Assembly: GCA_013368325.1 (NCBI GenBank)
Contig: JAACJK010000164.1
Span: 1,116,001 to 1,180,000, forward strand
Length of the DNA stretch: 64,000 nucleotides
Source of the DNA: Ephemerocybe angulata
Lineage: Eukaryota > Basidiomycota > Agaricomycetes > Agaricales > Psathyrellaceae
Reading direction: 5' to 3'
Position numbers and translations under genes: made by a program. The notes below the pieces were generated by a model. That model ran no database searches, was not told the DNA's origin, and saw only the letters and a program-made list of their open reading frames with translations. Positions 27,293 to 39,100 of the stretch are shown here, piece by piece. Each line of letters starts with the position of its first letter. Within the stretch, counting starts at the first letter, position 1.

Positions 27293-30200
27293 TTAAAGAC
27301 CCTTCCAACTATACTCCTTCTCGATAACCACTGTTCCATGCAGAACTTGATTCTCGCTGCTATTCCCAACGTGCACCTCATATGCCCCCGGAGCCACCTT
27401 CCACTGATGCCCCACCACATCCCAAAACGCAAATGCGTACTTATCCAAGTCAAGCGTCACCTTTCTCGTCTCGCCAGGTGTAACGCCTTTCTCCTTGCGA
27501 AACGCGCGCAGCTGGTTCGTGGGCGTCGAAAGTCCAGTGGAGCTAGCATAGGACACGTAGAGTTGGACGACCTCAGAGCCTTTGAGGTTTCCAGTGTTGG
27601 TGAGGTTAACTTCAGCCTGAACCTTAAGAAGGTCGGCATTGCCGCCATTTGCAACGGGCAAGTTGAATGTCAGGTCCTTGGTCTCAAACGACGTGTATGA
27701 TAATCCGAATCTAAGAGAACCATCAGCCATTTGCACCTGACCAAAAAGGTGTATAGGCTTACCCGAAGGGGAAGAGAGACTTGACACCCCTCGCCTGATA
27801 GTACTTGTAGCCAACATACAAATCCTCGCGATAACTGTACCGCGATGTCAGCTTGCAGGTATTATACCGCAGGAGGTGTCGACAACTCACTGAATCTGAC
27901 CATTCTCGGACTTGTCATTGAGATACGCCGGGATGTCCTGCTCCCTAACAGGAAGGGTAATTGGCAACTTCCCTCCAGGGTTCACCTTTCCGAATAGAAC
28001 GTCCGCCAGCGCATTTCCGACCTCGTTTCCAGAGTACCATGTTTGTAGGATACCTGCCACGTTGTTGACCCAGGGCATCGAGACGGCGGAACCCTGAACC
28101 AAGTCAGTGATTTATTCGCAGAATAGCATATCGAAACTCACAGCTTGCACAACGACAACAACGTTCTTATTGGCCTCCGAAAGGCGCTGGATCAACTCAT
28201 CCTGCTTTCCAGGCAAGGTAAGGGAGGGCCTGTCGAAGCCTTCGCTCTCCCACTCCGGAGACAGGCCAGCAATAACCACAACGACGTCAGAATCTTTTGC
28301 CTTCGCAACAGCCTCCAATATGCCCTCTTCTGCGTCAATCTTGGGGCATCCACCAAGACGCACGCCTTTCATGAGTGCAGGCTGGGCAAGACGTTGCGCT
28401 CCATTCTCATCCGCACCGTCAGGGGGAGAGGTGTTGGTGTACTCGACCCGAACTTGGACAGCCTTTCCGGCAGTGAGGTTGACGACAGCCTTTTCTTCGA
28501 CAGTCCCTTGACTAAGGGAATAGTAAGACGGAGTATCGGGCTTCCAAGAGAAATAACGTACCCGTAAAAGAAATCACCCGGAGTCTGCTTTGTCCAGTTA
28601 TCAATAGTGAGCTGACCATCTAGCCATAACTTGGCACGGCCTACACGCAAGGTCAATTTCAGGACGACCACGAAAAAGATTCGACCTACCGGCGACAGTC
28701 AGTCCAAGCTCAAATGGCCCACTCTCTTCAACTTTCAACGTCCCATTTAACTTGATCGTCCACTCCTCTGTGAGGCCAGAAGGCAGGAAGTCGTTCAGCT
28801 TGACGCGAGTATCATTCAGAACGAATGACTCGAGCTCGACGGTCGGCTCATTCGCCTCGTTGTGGGCATAGAATGTGCAACGCCATCCGGGCTTCCCGTC
28901 TGGGGTCGTCAGCTTGCTTTCGAGGGTAGGCAAGTACTTATGCGCTGCAAGATGACATGATCAACAAACTCCAAAGGGATGCAATGCAACGGCGCTCACC
29001 ATAGCACCCGACAGACTGGATAATATCGTATTCTTCTGGGGCAGCTTCATTGATGCTCTGCCATGGCGTGGCAACATACGTTGGCTTCAATTGGGCGGAA
29101 CCGCCTCCCGAAATCACATTTGCATGGAGATTAGCGCCCGTAACAAGAATCCTCTTCTTCTTCCCTTTGTCCGACTTCTCCTTCGCGAGCGGCAAGACCT
29201 CGCCCTCGTTCTTCAGCAACACGATGCCATCAGCTGCGAGAGACCGGCAGAACTGCCTGAGTTCGGGATCGTCGCGCGAACGCTCTATACCATCCCCATA
29301 CACAACTTCAGGGTTCCTCTTCGCTTGACGCTGAATAAACCTGAGCATGTTGGTCACGCGCTCGTCAATGGTGGGCATGAGGAGCTTCTGGGCAGAAAGA
29401 CAGTGCATAACGAGAGACATAGTTCTCCATCGCGGAGGACCGGGCATTTCGAGGTCGAGCCCAGCGTTGATCGCCCCGTCGACGCCATAGGTTCCAAACC
29501 AGTCACTGATCACTATTCCGTCGAACTTCCACTCGTCCCGAAGTATGGTCTGGAGCAGTTCGCGGTTTTCAGAGCAGTGAACTCCTTTGATACGTCCATA
29601 AGCGGTCATGATAGCGCCAGGCTTTGCATGCTTTTGAGTCCACATGAAGCTAGCGAGTACTTTGATAAGCGCCCACAGTTACTTTCGCTATTGGCATCAA
29701 ATGGAAACTCACGGGTACAGATATACTTCTCGCAGAGCGCGTTCAGACATCACCGATTCGGCCGCGGTCCGCTCATGCTCCTGATCGTTCGCAACGAAGT
29801 GCTTGATCGCTGGTTATAGAAGAGAAGTTGAAGTTAGAAGTCAACCAGGTATACGAGAAGTGCGATGACGCACATGCCGCAACTCCCTCGGATTGCAAGC
29901 CGTTTACATAGGCCGCGCTCATTGTTCCTAAGGGAGTCAGCGGATAAATATTACTGAAATCGCGTGAGATTCGCTCGCACCAGAGAGGTGAGGGTCTTCA
30001 GAGAAGGACTCGAAAGACCTTCCTCCCAAAGGTGTGCGCTGGATATTGCAGGTAGGCGCGAGGAGAACAGTGGATGCCTTGATTTTCGCCTCCTTTGCCA
30101 AGAAGACCCCCGCCTGGTGAACGATCTCAGGGTCGAAGGTCGACGCCAACGAGGTTGCGCACTGCATAGCAACTCAGGACTATCGTTCGCACAACAACGG

Positions 30201-30493
30201 AGAGGTGAGCATACCGGAAGGCATTGCGCTGGGGTGGACACAAAGTGCGATGACCCTCGTACACCCTACGCTCGTGCGGAGTGTCAGACATACGTTGTCA
30301 AATGGTACAGAGCGGAGGCACGTACGTTCGGTCCATCGCTCATCCTAACTGAGGGGATCTCAAGCCTCGGAATCGCCGACGTATTCCACCAATTCGGCGC
30401 GCTAAGCAACGCAACCTTCTCGTCCGTCTTCATCTTTTTCACTAACTCCTCGACCGAGGCGGTCAGGAACGAGCGATTCATCCCACCCGACAT
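27293..30493 (-). CDS. GH3 beta-glucosidase with PA14 domain
   Basis: The enzyme hydrolyses terminal beta-D-glucosyl residues (cellobiose and related glucosides). The model is complement(join(27293..27710,27763..27834,27891..28093,28142..28511,28562..28640,28690..28944,29000..29649,29713..29809,29874..29927,29981..30161,30215..30265,30326..30493)), 792 aa. The GH3 N-terminal barrel carries [41 protein letters not shown] motifs and the nucleophile motif [13 protein letters not shown] (Asp about 231). A PA14 insert follows (about 400-530, [11 protein letters not shown] and KLWLDGQ). Then come the second alpha/beta domain ([19 protein letters not shown]) and a C-terminal fibronectin-III-like domain ([18 protein letters not shown]). 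There is no signal peptide, so it is probably intracellular. The start could also be Met5. Confidence 0.93.
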
Positions 30494-31858
30494 ACTTCCA
30501 AAGAGTTGTTGACCTTCTCAAAGCGATACAGAAGGTTAAAGGAGCAAGGGGGTTATAGGTTCCTTGCAAGAAAGCTGGGGGGTGCGGAGCGTACCCCGCA
30601 TTTCTCACAAGCATCGCATTAAATAGTCCTGGGGAAGCCTGGGGTAAACGACTGCTCCCAAAAGGCACGCCGGAGTAACCTCGGAATATGATGAGAGATG
30701 CCCGCTACTCACAGTAGCGGGTTTCCGTTAAAGTACGGACGCCATGTTGGGAAGGTCACGTTACTTTTCAGCACGTGAGTTTTTTTTTGTCTACCGGCCC
30801 CTCTCGGCCCCTACAACCCGGGCCCGGCGCTGTCCTTCTTCCTCCTGCTTTCGCCCATCATCACCACTACTACTGCGTTTCTGCGATGAGCTTTGGATGA
30901 GGTGCATTCGATTTCGAAGCACCTTCTCCTCCTGGCCTCCTTAGCGACGGCCCCTGGCTACTCGATCCAATGCGGGTGCTTTCCATTTCTTAGCGCCTTC
31001 TTTCGCGACGCGCCCTACTATCTCCTCCTTCCACTATGTCCTATGGAGCTTTCAACGTCGTCGCATTCCGTGTTTACCTCTACGGGTGAAGGCATCGTGG
31101 TTTTCGTTCTCCTTTTCCCTATGTATATGCCAAGTATATCCGTGCTGTTTCGCTTTGGGACGTACTCCATTCTTGCCTCTGGGACCTTTTCAACGCGGCT
31201 GGGTCCCTTCGATCACCTCCTTATGACCCTCTCCTCCTTTTCGACCCCTGCATTGTTTGTGTATAACAGTCTTCGGAGAGCGTCCGGTGCCCGTAAATTC
31301 GCCCGTCTCTTCGCATGTGTGCGTCCAGCGTCCTATCATCCGCAAAACTCGTTGCTAACCTTTCCCACAGCGGACCACCATACTGAGCGCTCTTTACGTC
31401 TGGCCAGCGGCTCCGATAGGACAGGTGCGCCATCCTTTTTGTATCTTGCCTGTAATTAACGGCAATTCAGCAGCGTTCATCAGCCTCTACGTTGCTTGGT
31501 ATCTGAGCTCCTCTTCCGCACCCCGTCCTCTACCTCTGCCGCTACTTCTTCCTTTCATTATTGAAGTGCAGAGGCGGGGTGCTTTCCACACTCATTTGCA
31601 TGTTTGGTTCAATGACCCGTCCATTTACCTTGTCGGCGTGAATCCCAGTGTTGCCCATACCTGATTCCGACCTTGTCTTTGCCATACATAATACATCGTC
31701 GACCTCACATTGATCTTTCCATGATGTTCATTCCTGTAACCCATGTCGCACTGCCCTTACCTTATAAATACAAATTCTCTTGGACCTTTTAACTCTATTG
31801 TCCTTCCACCTTTTCAAGGAGCGTTTCGCCGCCCTGTTTCCATACCCACTTCTGCAGA
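30494..31858. other. 1.36-kb gap: GH3 promoter, unassigned sequence, F-box promoter
   Basis: No gene can be supported here. The longest plus-strand open frame (30893-31459, 188 codons) is hydrophobic and Ser/Leu-rich without recognisable motifs. Pyrimidine-rich strand bias (CTCCT, TTCGC runs) makes open frames likely by chance. The right end is the F-box gene promoter. Confidence 0.45.
31763..31770 (+). promoter_or_regulatory. TATA box of the F-box gene
   Basis: TATAAATA lies 89 bp upstream of the F-box gene ATG, with a CT-rich stretch (31793-31845) in between, a usual fungal core-promoter arrangement. Confidence 0.55.
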
Positions 31859-33156
31859 ATGACACCAAGGTACGTCCTTTCTCCTGCTATCGTCGTTGCT
31901 TTCTTTCTCTTACATCTGCAAATCCAGTCTACCCTACGAGATATGGCACATAATCATCCTCCTCTTTTACCGTGATCCTGGGAGGGGTGATTTCACGGAC
32001 ATCTATACCGCGGATTGGCCACTTCCAGAGAGCCGCCTCGATCATCCCACTGCGCTTTGGCATATCGCTCGGACTTGCCGCCTTTTCTACAGCATCGCCA
32101 TCGACGCAACCTGGCGTTGGCTCATTATCAAACAGGAGAAGCCACTGTTCGCCCTCCTCGCTGCTGGTAGACGGGTTCCGAGAGGGCATCTCACTCGCCG
32201 CATCGACATTCTCACTCCTTACCTCCGTTCCGACCATGTTCATGAGCTCCTTGGGATGTTGACTCGTGTGCAAGTCGTCGTCATTCCCTTGCCTCTGTAT
32301 CGCCCCATCATCAAGAACAAGCTCTCCATCATCTTCCACCCCTCCAGCACCCTTTCTCATCTCCGCATCACCAACGATGTTCCCGCCTTTGGTGACCTGG
32401 GCTTAGCCAGTCTCGCGACTGTATTGCCCAACCTATCTCACCTCCATGTTGCCGACGTTTACATGCCGCGGCCAGACTTCGAATATCACGACATGTTTCA
32501 CCATCTCACCCGCCTCACGCTTGGAACGATAGATGGCTTTCATCAGGAAGAGTATAGAAATATCAAGAGTTTTCATTGCCTGGTCCAAAATCTCTCGAAG
32601 AAGAACGTCCTTCCATGCCTCACCCACCTCGACATCTTGCGATATGTCGCCAGCTTCGAAATTTGGAAGCCTTTCTTCGACATCTATGGCCCCTCCCTCC
32701 GCACCCTTACATATGGGTCCAGTGACTCCGAGATGTATGATGACTATGGCGACAACCACCTTCTCGACTTCGCACCCCGCATTACCCACCTCAATTTCAT
32801 GGCCGAAGCTTTCTACAGCGACTTTGCTCTCCCTACCGCTCACCCTTCATTGGAATGTATCAAGGTCACAGCATCTCAAGAGTGGAATCACTCCAGCCCT
32901 AGAGACGTTCAAATCGTGGTTGAAGACGTCTTTGCACTGCTAGACGGACCATACACCCGTTTTCCTGCCCTCAAACGGGTCCTCGTTCAAGATCTGGGTA
33001 GAAACAGTGACTCCTGGAAAGCGTACATTTCGTCCTACCTCGAGCGCCACAGCGTTCAGGTTGACTTTTTCGAGCGAGATCTGGTACGTGACTTTCTTGC
33101 TTTTTTTGTTTTCCGTTCGTTGACCATATATGCAGGTCCCTGTTCCTGTAATTTGA
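31859..33156 (+). CDS. F-box / LRR-like protein
   Basis: Exons 31859..31869, 31928..33083 and 33136..33156 give 395 aa. The 11-nt first exon (MTPS after joining) runs into LPYEIWHIIILLFY, an F-box-like helix at residues 5-18. WHIARTCRLFYSIAIDATWR completes the F-box. Downstream are several irregular leucine-rich segments (LSHLRITNDVP, LPNLSHLHVADVYM, LPCLTHLDILRYV). F-box proteins link Skp1 in SCF ubiquitin ligases to substrates, and Agaricomycetes have hundreds of fast-evolving members. Substrate and role are unknown. The last exon adds only six residues after a GTACGT intron. Confidence 0.75.
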
Positions 33157-33298
33157 TCGTCTTCATTCGTGCATTCCATTCTCGTTTCATTTTGTGTTTC
33201 TTTTGTCCCTTGGTGCTCAGACCTTCCGTGTAATAAATACTCTTTGCCCTGACCTATAATGACATGTTCGCATCCTCATACGCCATTGTCTCTGCACC

Positions 33299-34045
33299 AT
33301 GGTTGCTTCACTGAACGAACGGCGACTTATGGTCGAAATTCTCAATGCTCATCGCATTTTGAACTTCGACGATACTACAACTCTCTTTTCGCGCCACACC
33401 AGTTTCAAGGTAAGTCTCATTTCTTTAACACAGCCCAAGTCTCACGCATTTATCCCCAGTTTTCGCCCTACGAAGCAGTAGAAAGTGTCGGAGATGTGCC
33501 CCATACTTACATATGGATGCGCGCAGCTGACCTTCTCACCAACCCACCTCACAACGCTGCCTACGCCATCCAATTCATCATTTGTTGCGAACGCGATCTG
33601 CAGGAGCTCGCCATTGTCGTGTTCATACATCGATTTCGAGCCACCCATTCCCCTGACGTGCCCTTTCAACTGGTCGACTTGATATGGCACTTTACCGACA
33701 ACCTGGCATACGGGGTTTTCTTCTGTGACAGAAACCTCGCTCCTGGCTTCGATCGTGCACGCAGAGCCGCCTTGATGCATGCCGACGTCGCCACCTATGG
33801 ATTTCATGGCGATTTTGTAGTCACGTCTCACAATGTTCCTTCGCGACTTGGAGACGAAGGATGGTGCCGCTCTCACCTTGAGAATTGGTACTGTACTGTC
33901 TGGTATGCATTTACCCTTTCACTCATGCCGACATACTTATAAAGTTCTTAGGGCTCTTGCTCAGCAGGCATCTGTTACAACCGGCTATATCGCAGACGTG
34001 TCTCCTATTCAGGTTCAAGATGTAAATACTGTAAATGTACTGTAG
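33299..34045 (+). CDS. Hypothetical protein, 215 aa
   Basis: Exons 33299..33409, 33460..33902 and 33952..34045 join in phase to 215 aa, starting MVASLNERRLMVEILNAHRI. I recognise no domain. It is rich in aromatic residues and His, with no signal peptide or membrane helix. It lies just downstream of the F-box gene on the same strand and converges with the interrupted gene whose stop is 18 bp away. The consistent splicing phases and a normal codon appearance support a real gene. Confidence 0.55.
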
Positions 34046-35155
34046 TATTATAAACGATTGTAACTATTCCGATATCAATTGTACAGATGCTTTCTCGACA
34101 TTCTTGTGAAACCCACGAATCGCTGCTACACTGTGCATCCTCGATTTCCATTGCGTGTATGTCAGAGGCTGATTGTTTTTTGTGTCCGCCCCCTCAATTG
34201 CCTCCAATCTCTCCTGGAACCAGTCCTCATTCCTCGAAGACCAGTAGCCATAGTTCTCCCCACACTCGTCTTTCTCATAGTATCGTACCAGGGGCCACCA
34301 TGACTTCAAGGAGCGCTGCTTTCCATTCTCTAAAGGTTTGGTTAGCATAAATGCATTACTGTTTTGTATCCACACTCAAGACTTACCGGATATGCACTCG
34401 TACGCTCCGCAAAGCATGTCAAGCTCCTTGCTGGAAACTCCATCCTCCACATATAACTTGTCCCCTACAACTATCTCTTTAGTGCAACCCGTCAGCGTAG
34501 GCATCGCTCCTAACCCTGACAGTCCTAGAGTGCTGACTGCCAATCTCCAAGCTATACCCCCACGACGTATTGCTGCTTGCATGTGGGGCTGCGTTAGAAG
34601 CATTGTCCGCAACCGCACATACCCGTCATAGTCGTCCTTCGTAAAAATATGGTTCTGTGTTCGAATAGGGGTGGAATGATTCGCCGACAGGCTACGAACA
34701 AAACGTGGAAGTATACTCCTCAGGTGGAAGACCCTATACGATATCCCTCGTTCTGCCAGGTAGAATACGATATCGCTTTCGGTGAACGTGTCTGGAAGCC
34801 TGCATACCACAAGGGCTGCAGATGCAGTGACTGTTGCAACAAGGAATGTGCTCTTACTGTCCATCCTGTTGAAGATATAGTACCGTAGCGGTCCTCGGTA
34901 CGTATCTCGCTCCTCCCCGCTTTCCTCGCCATCTTTGCTCTCCACAACTCTCAAGCACCTAAATCTCTTGCGGAGGCGCACTGGCTGAACGCATCCATCG
35001 CGCAAGTCCCATGTACCTTCCTGAGGCTCATTCCCTGCTACCACCGCCCGTATAAAATGATATGCTGATGTGCAGTGCGCCGTCTTTGTGTAATCAACCT
35101 CTGCTGCGATTCCTGCCTCCCGCTTTCCTGTGACGATTCGAAGGAGTGCATATGT

Positions 35156-35619
35156 TGTTGAAGGACAATGCTCATGTCAACGTCCTCTCATCTAGATACA
35201 TATCTTTTCGACGTTTTTCCTCTTTATGATTCACCGTTCACTCTTGCTCACATTTGCTCACATTTGCTCACTTTCACCCATTCGCGCCCATAGCTGCGCA
35301 CTTATTGTTCATTCATCATTCTTATCATTACTTCTATCATTCTCTCATCGCTTCTATCATTCTATCCGTTTCATCTATTGTTCTATTGATATCCATCGTT
35401 CTATTGTTCTCAATCTATTGTTCTCACTTCTATTGTTCCGTAAATAGATTGATCATTGTTCTCATACAGTATATAGTCGACACTGTGAGTGGTTGAGTCC
35501 CTATCGAACTCTTCCCACTCACAGGTGCGTATCATGTATATCGTTTAGTTACTATCAATCTGATCGAACTCTTCCCACTCACAGCGTGGTCATACTTATC
35601 TAAACCTAACGGTTTAATA
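35156..35619 (+). repeat. 5' LTR of the Copia element
   Basis: 464 bp, starting TGTTGAAGG and ending GGTTTAATA, so without the usual terminal CA. It contains ATTGTTC/TTCTATC short-period repeats, TATATAG near 35470 and two copies of ATCGAACTCTTCCCACTCACAG (35503 and 35563). Confidence 0.95.
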
Positions 35620-35620
35620 A

Positions 35621-35635
35621 GTTATGAGCCCCGGG
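35621..35635 (+). promoter_or_regulatory. Copia primer-binding site, initiator-tRNA-Met anticodon type
   Basis: GTTATGAGCCCCGGG follows the 5' LTR directly. It resembles the copia primer site, which pairs with the anticodon stem-loop of tRNA-iMet (GGGCTCATAAC) rather than with the tRNA 3' end. This is a half-tRNA primer type. Confidence 0.6.
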
Positions 35636-36108
35636 CTCCTCTGATACCCCTATCCGTTTATCAGACACCGCTTATCCGCTATCACTGCCCGATCGATCAC
35701 TGCCCTCGGCATCTCTCCTTGAGTATCATTCATCAAGGAGCTTATCTCTCTCATCGTCCCTGCTATCCAGGAACACTAGCTATCTCGGAGTTATACTCCT
35801 CTTAGCTCAAATCGCGAACGCGTAGACTGTACGGTATATCCTGCAGCCTGACGCACAGGCATAAGCCGCTAGATCGATTTCGATTAGCGCATTCCGAAAT
35901 CGCTTCAGCGTAGACCGTGCACGGTATATCCTGCGGCCTGACGCCAAGGACCCTATCCGGTGTAGGGAGCTGTTGTGGTGTTTATTCGCCCTTCAGTACT
36001 TGTTATCTATCACATCACATCACATCCCACGCTGCTACGGCGTGTCCATCCCACTCTTATACTCGTGTGTCGTACATCGACGTTCGAATCCCCATCATCC
36101 TCATCATC

Positions 36109-39100
36109 ATGTCCACCACCACCACTTCTATCATGCTCAACAGCTACACGGTCACTGCCTGGAAGCATGCCGTCGAGACCAAGGCCCTCGAGCTCAACGC
36201 CTATGGCATCCTGTCAGGCGACGAGAAGAAGCCTGCTGACAACGCAGACGACAAGAAGAAGAGCAGCTACGCCGAACGTCGTTCCAAGATGGCTGGCTAC
36301 ATCCGCTCCACTCTTGATCACTCCCAGCTCGAAACCATCCTCTCTGGCATCGGCATCCTCGACGTCGCTTCCACCTACAACAAGCTCTTGGAGACATACG
36401 AGCCCAAGAACTCTGGTTCACGCATCTCCATCATCCAGGAGATCCTTGCCCTCCACAAGGGCCCTACAGGTGCTGAGAACGAGACCTACCAGGACTATGG
36501 ATCGCGCGCCCTCGCACTCGGTGCTCGCCTCACGGCACTCCTCCCTGATGGTGCTTCCTACATCCCAGAGGAAACACAAGACGTCACCGTTGCCTCCACA
36601 ACCACCGCATCAAATGGGAGTATCACCATCAGCACCGAGACCAGACGTGCGACCGAGCTTGTCAGGACATCCGGTTTCGAACCAGGCTACACTGCCGCCA
36701 TGCTTGCCCGCGACATCGCCATCAGCATGATCGTCATTGGGCTCCCCAAGGACGATGACCTCCTCCGCAACACCCTCAACCATCTCTCCACCACGGACGA
36801 CGACCCCCTCGTCGTGCTTGATCACCTTCGCAAGGCTGACTCCCTTGCTCGCAACACACAGCTTGCTGGTTCCTCTGCTCTTCGCGCTGCTGCACCCGTG
36901 AAGAGAGGAAACATGAAGTACAAGTGCAAGATCCATGGTTGGCAGAACACCCACAAGGACGAGGAGTGCAAAGTGCAGATCAGTCGCAAGAAGGAGGAGG
37001 CTGCCGCCAAGGTAGCTGTCGCAGAAACTCCAGCAGCCTCTACCGAGGAGAAGGCTATGCTCGCCCAGGTGGCACACATCGCAAGTCCCCCCATCCGTCG
37101 CTCTATCCACATGTCCACTGACACTTCCTGGAACCCAGACTCAGGCGCATCCTCACATATGACGCCGCATCGACACTGGATCCGCAACATGGTCCGGGTG
37201 AAGGTGCCTATCACACTCGCTAACGACGAGGTAGTCTGGGCTACGGGGAGGGGAGAAGTGTGGTATACGCCGGTCATACACGGAAAGACGGCTGAGACTT
37301 TGATTTTTGATGATGTATTATATGTTCCTACCTTGCGCAACAATCTGTTTTCCCTACTCTATGTCGTTCAAAAGAAGAAAATGCGAGTTGTCATCGAGGA
37401 CGACTCCCTCCAATTCTTCAGAAAGGATGGCAAGCTTCTACTCACAGCTGCTATCCGAGGTTGCATAGGTTCCCTCAACGGATCTACCCTTGAACGCGAA
37501 GATACCATTGCCGCGTTTGCAACCAAAGTTGATAAGGAGCTACTTCATCAACGACTGGGACACATCGGAAAGGATCGCCTAGACGCGCTCCTACGTCAGG
37601 ATTTAGCTGTCGGCGTCCTTGTCAAGGAGGACTCATCGCTCAAAGACATCTGCGAGCACTGCATTGCTGGGAAGCAACATCGGGATCCATTCCCTCATCT
37701 ATCGGAGCATCGCTCCGATGAACTCCTAGGACGCATCCACTCGGACGTCCATGGACCTATCGATACTCAGACACCTGCTGGGTACAAATATTGGATAGTC
37801 TTCGTTGACGACTGGTCTCGGTTCAAGAAGGTTTACCTGTTGAAGCGCAAGAGTGACGCATTCCAGGCCTTCAAGGACTTCGTTGCTGAGGCAGAACGCA
37901 AGCACGGGACCAAGGTCAAGGAACTACGGGATGACAAAGGAGGAGAGTACATGGGCAACGACTTCGACGCATGGTGCAGGGAGCGAGGGATTACACGCCA
38001 GCATACCATTAAAGCCACGCCGCAACAAAACGGAGTTAGCGAGCGCCTGAACCGCACCCTAGCTGAAGGAGTAGTTGCCATGCTAAACCAAGCGTCCCTT
38101 CCAGCCATGTTCTGGGGCGCTGCGGTACTCTACTACACTGAAATCCTTAACGCCACTCCATCCTCTGCCGTCTCGAACACTACCTCCTATCATGTCTGGC
38201 ACAAATCCAAGCCCGATCTATCTGCATTCCGAGTCTTTGGCTGCCGTGTGTACGTTAATGTCATGCGCAAAGATCGTCTCAATCTCCAGTCACACACGGA
38301 GATGTGCATCTACCTAGGCTTTGAGCCAGGGTACAAGGGCTGGAAATGCTACAACCCAGCCACCAAGAAGATTGTCGTGTCACGAGATGTTATCTTCGAC
38401 GAACAGTCGTTCCCTGGCCTATCGACCAAATCTAATCCACAGGACAAGCAGCCTGTCGGCATCCGAGAGTTCTGGCCTTACGATGATGAGCCTACTCCGC
38501 AGCCTCCAAAGCCACCTGGTGTTCCTCCATCTCCACCACCTCCTCCTGAGCATCATGATGATGACTCAGATGAGAGTGATGGTGACGACGACGGAGAGAA
38601 CCCTGTGGTGAAGACACCTATACGCCCGCCTAAGGGTCCAACCAAGAAACCGACTACACGTCGCCCTGACTTCCGTCCATCTACTCCGCCTACCCCAACC
38701 CGCCAGGCACATCAACCTACCAGACCACAGTCTCCCTCAACACCTCCTTCGCCTGAAATTGGTCCCATTCCTCCTCCTGCCTTCCCGGATCCTCCTCCTC
38801 AGCCCTCATTCATTCCACGTCCAGTCGGTGCACCTCCCTTGGTATCGCAGAGCACACGTCCTGTTCGTGCCTCTACCAGAGCCTTAACAGACTTCCAGCT
38901 GCTCCATGGAATGCAACGACGAGGCACGCAGCCACATGCTCGACGTCAAGGGGGTGATGAGCTGGCAGATCGAGGGGGTGACAACGGAAACAATCCGCCA
39001 CCTATTCAGGAGGAAAACTTAGCCGAGATACCACCACTCGTTGCTGAGGACTTCCAGGCAGGGGATGATGATGTTGATATGGAACAAGCCCTACGAGCCA

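Noticed and set aside
35156..35619. Short ORFs of 73-80 codons in the LTRs
   Set aside because: They arise from ATTGTTC/TTCTATC repeats and occur identically in both LTRs; no sign of a protein.
36610..37343. Minus-strand open frames within Copia
   Set aside because: They overlap gag and protease on the opposite strand and have no motif.
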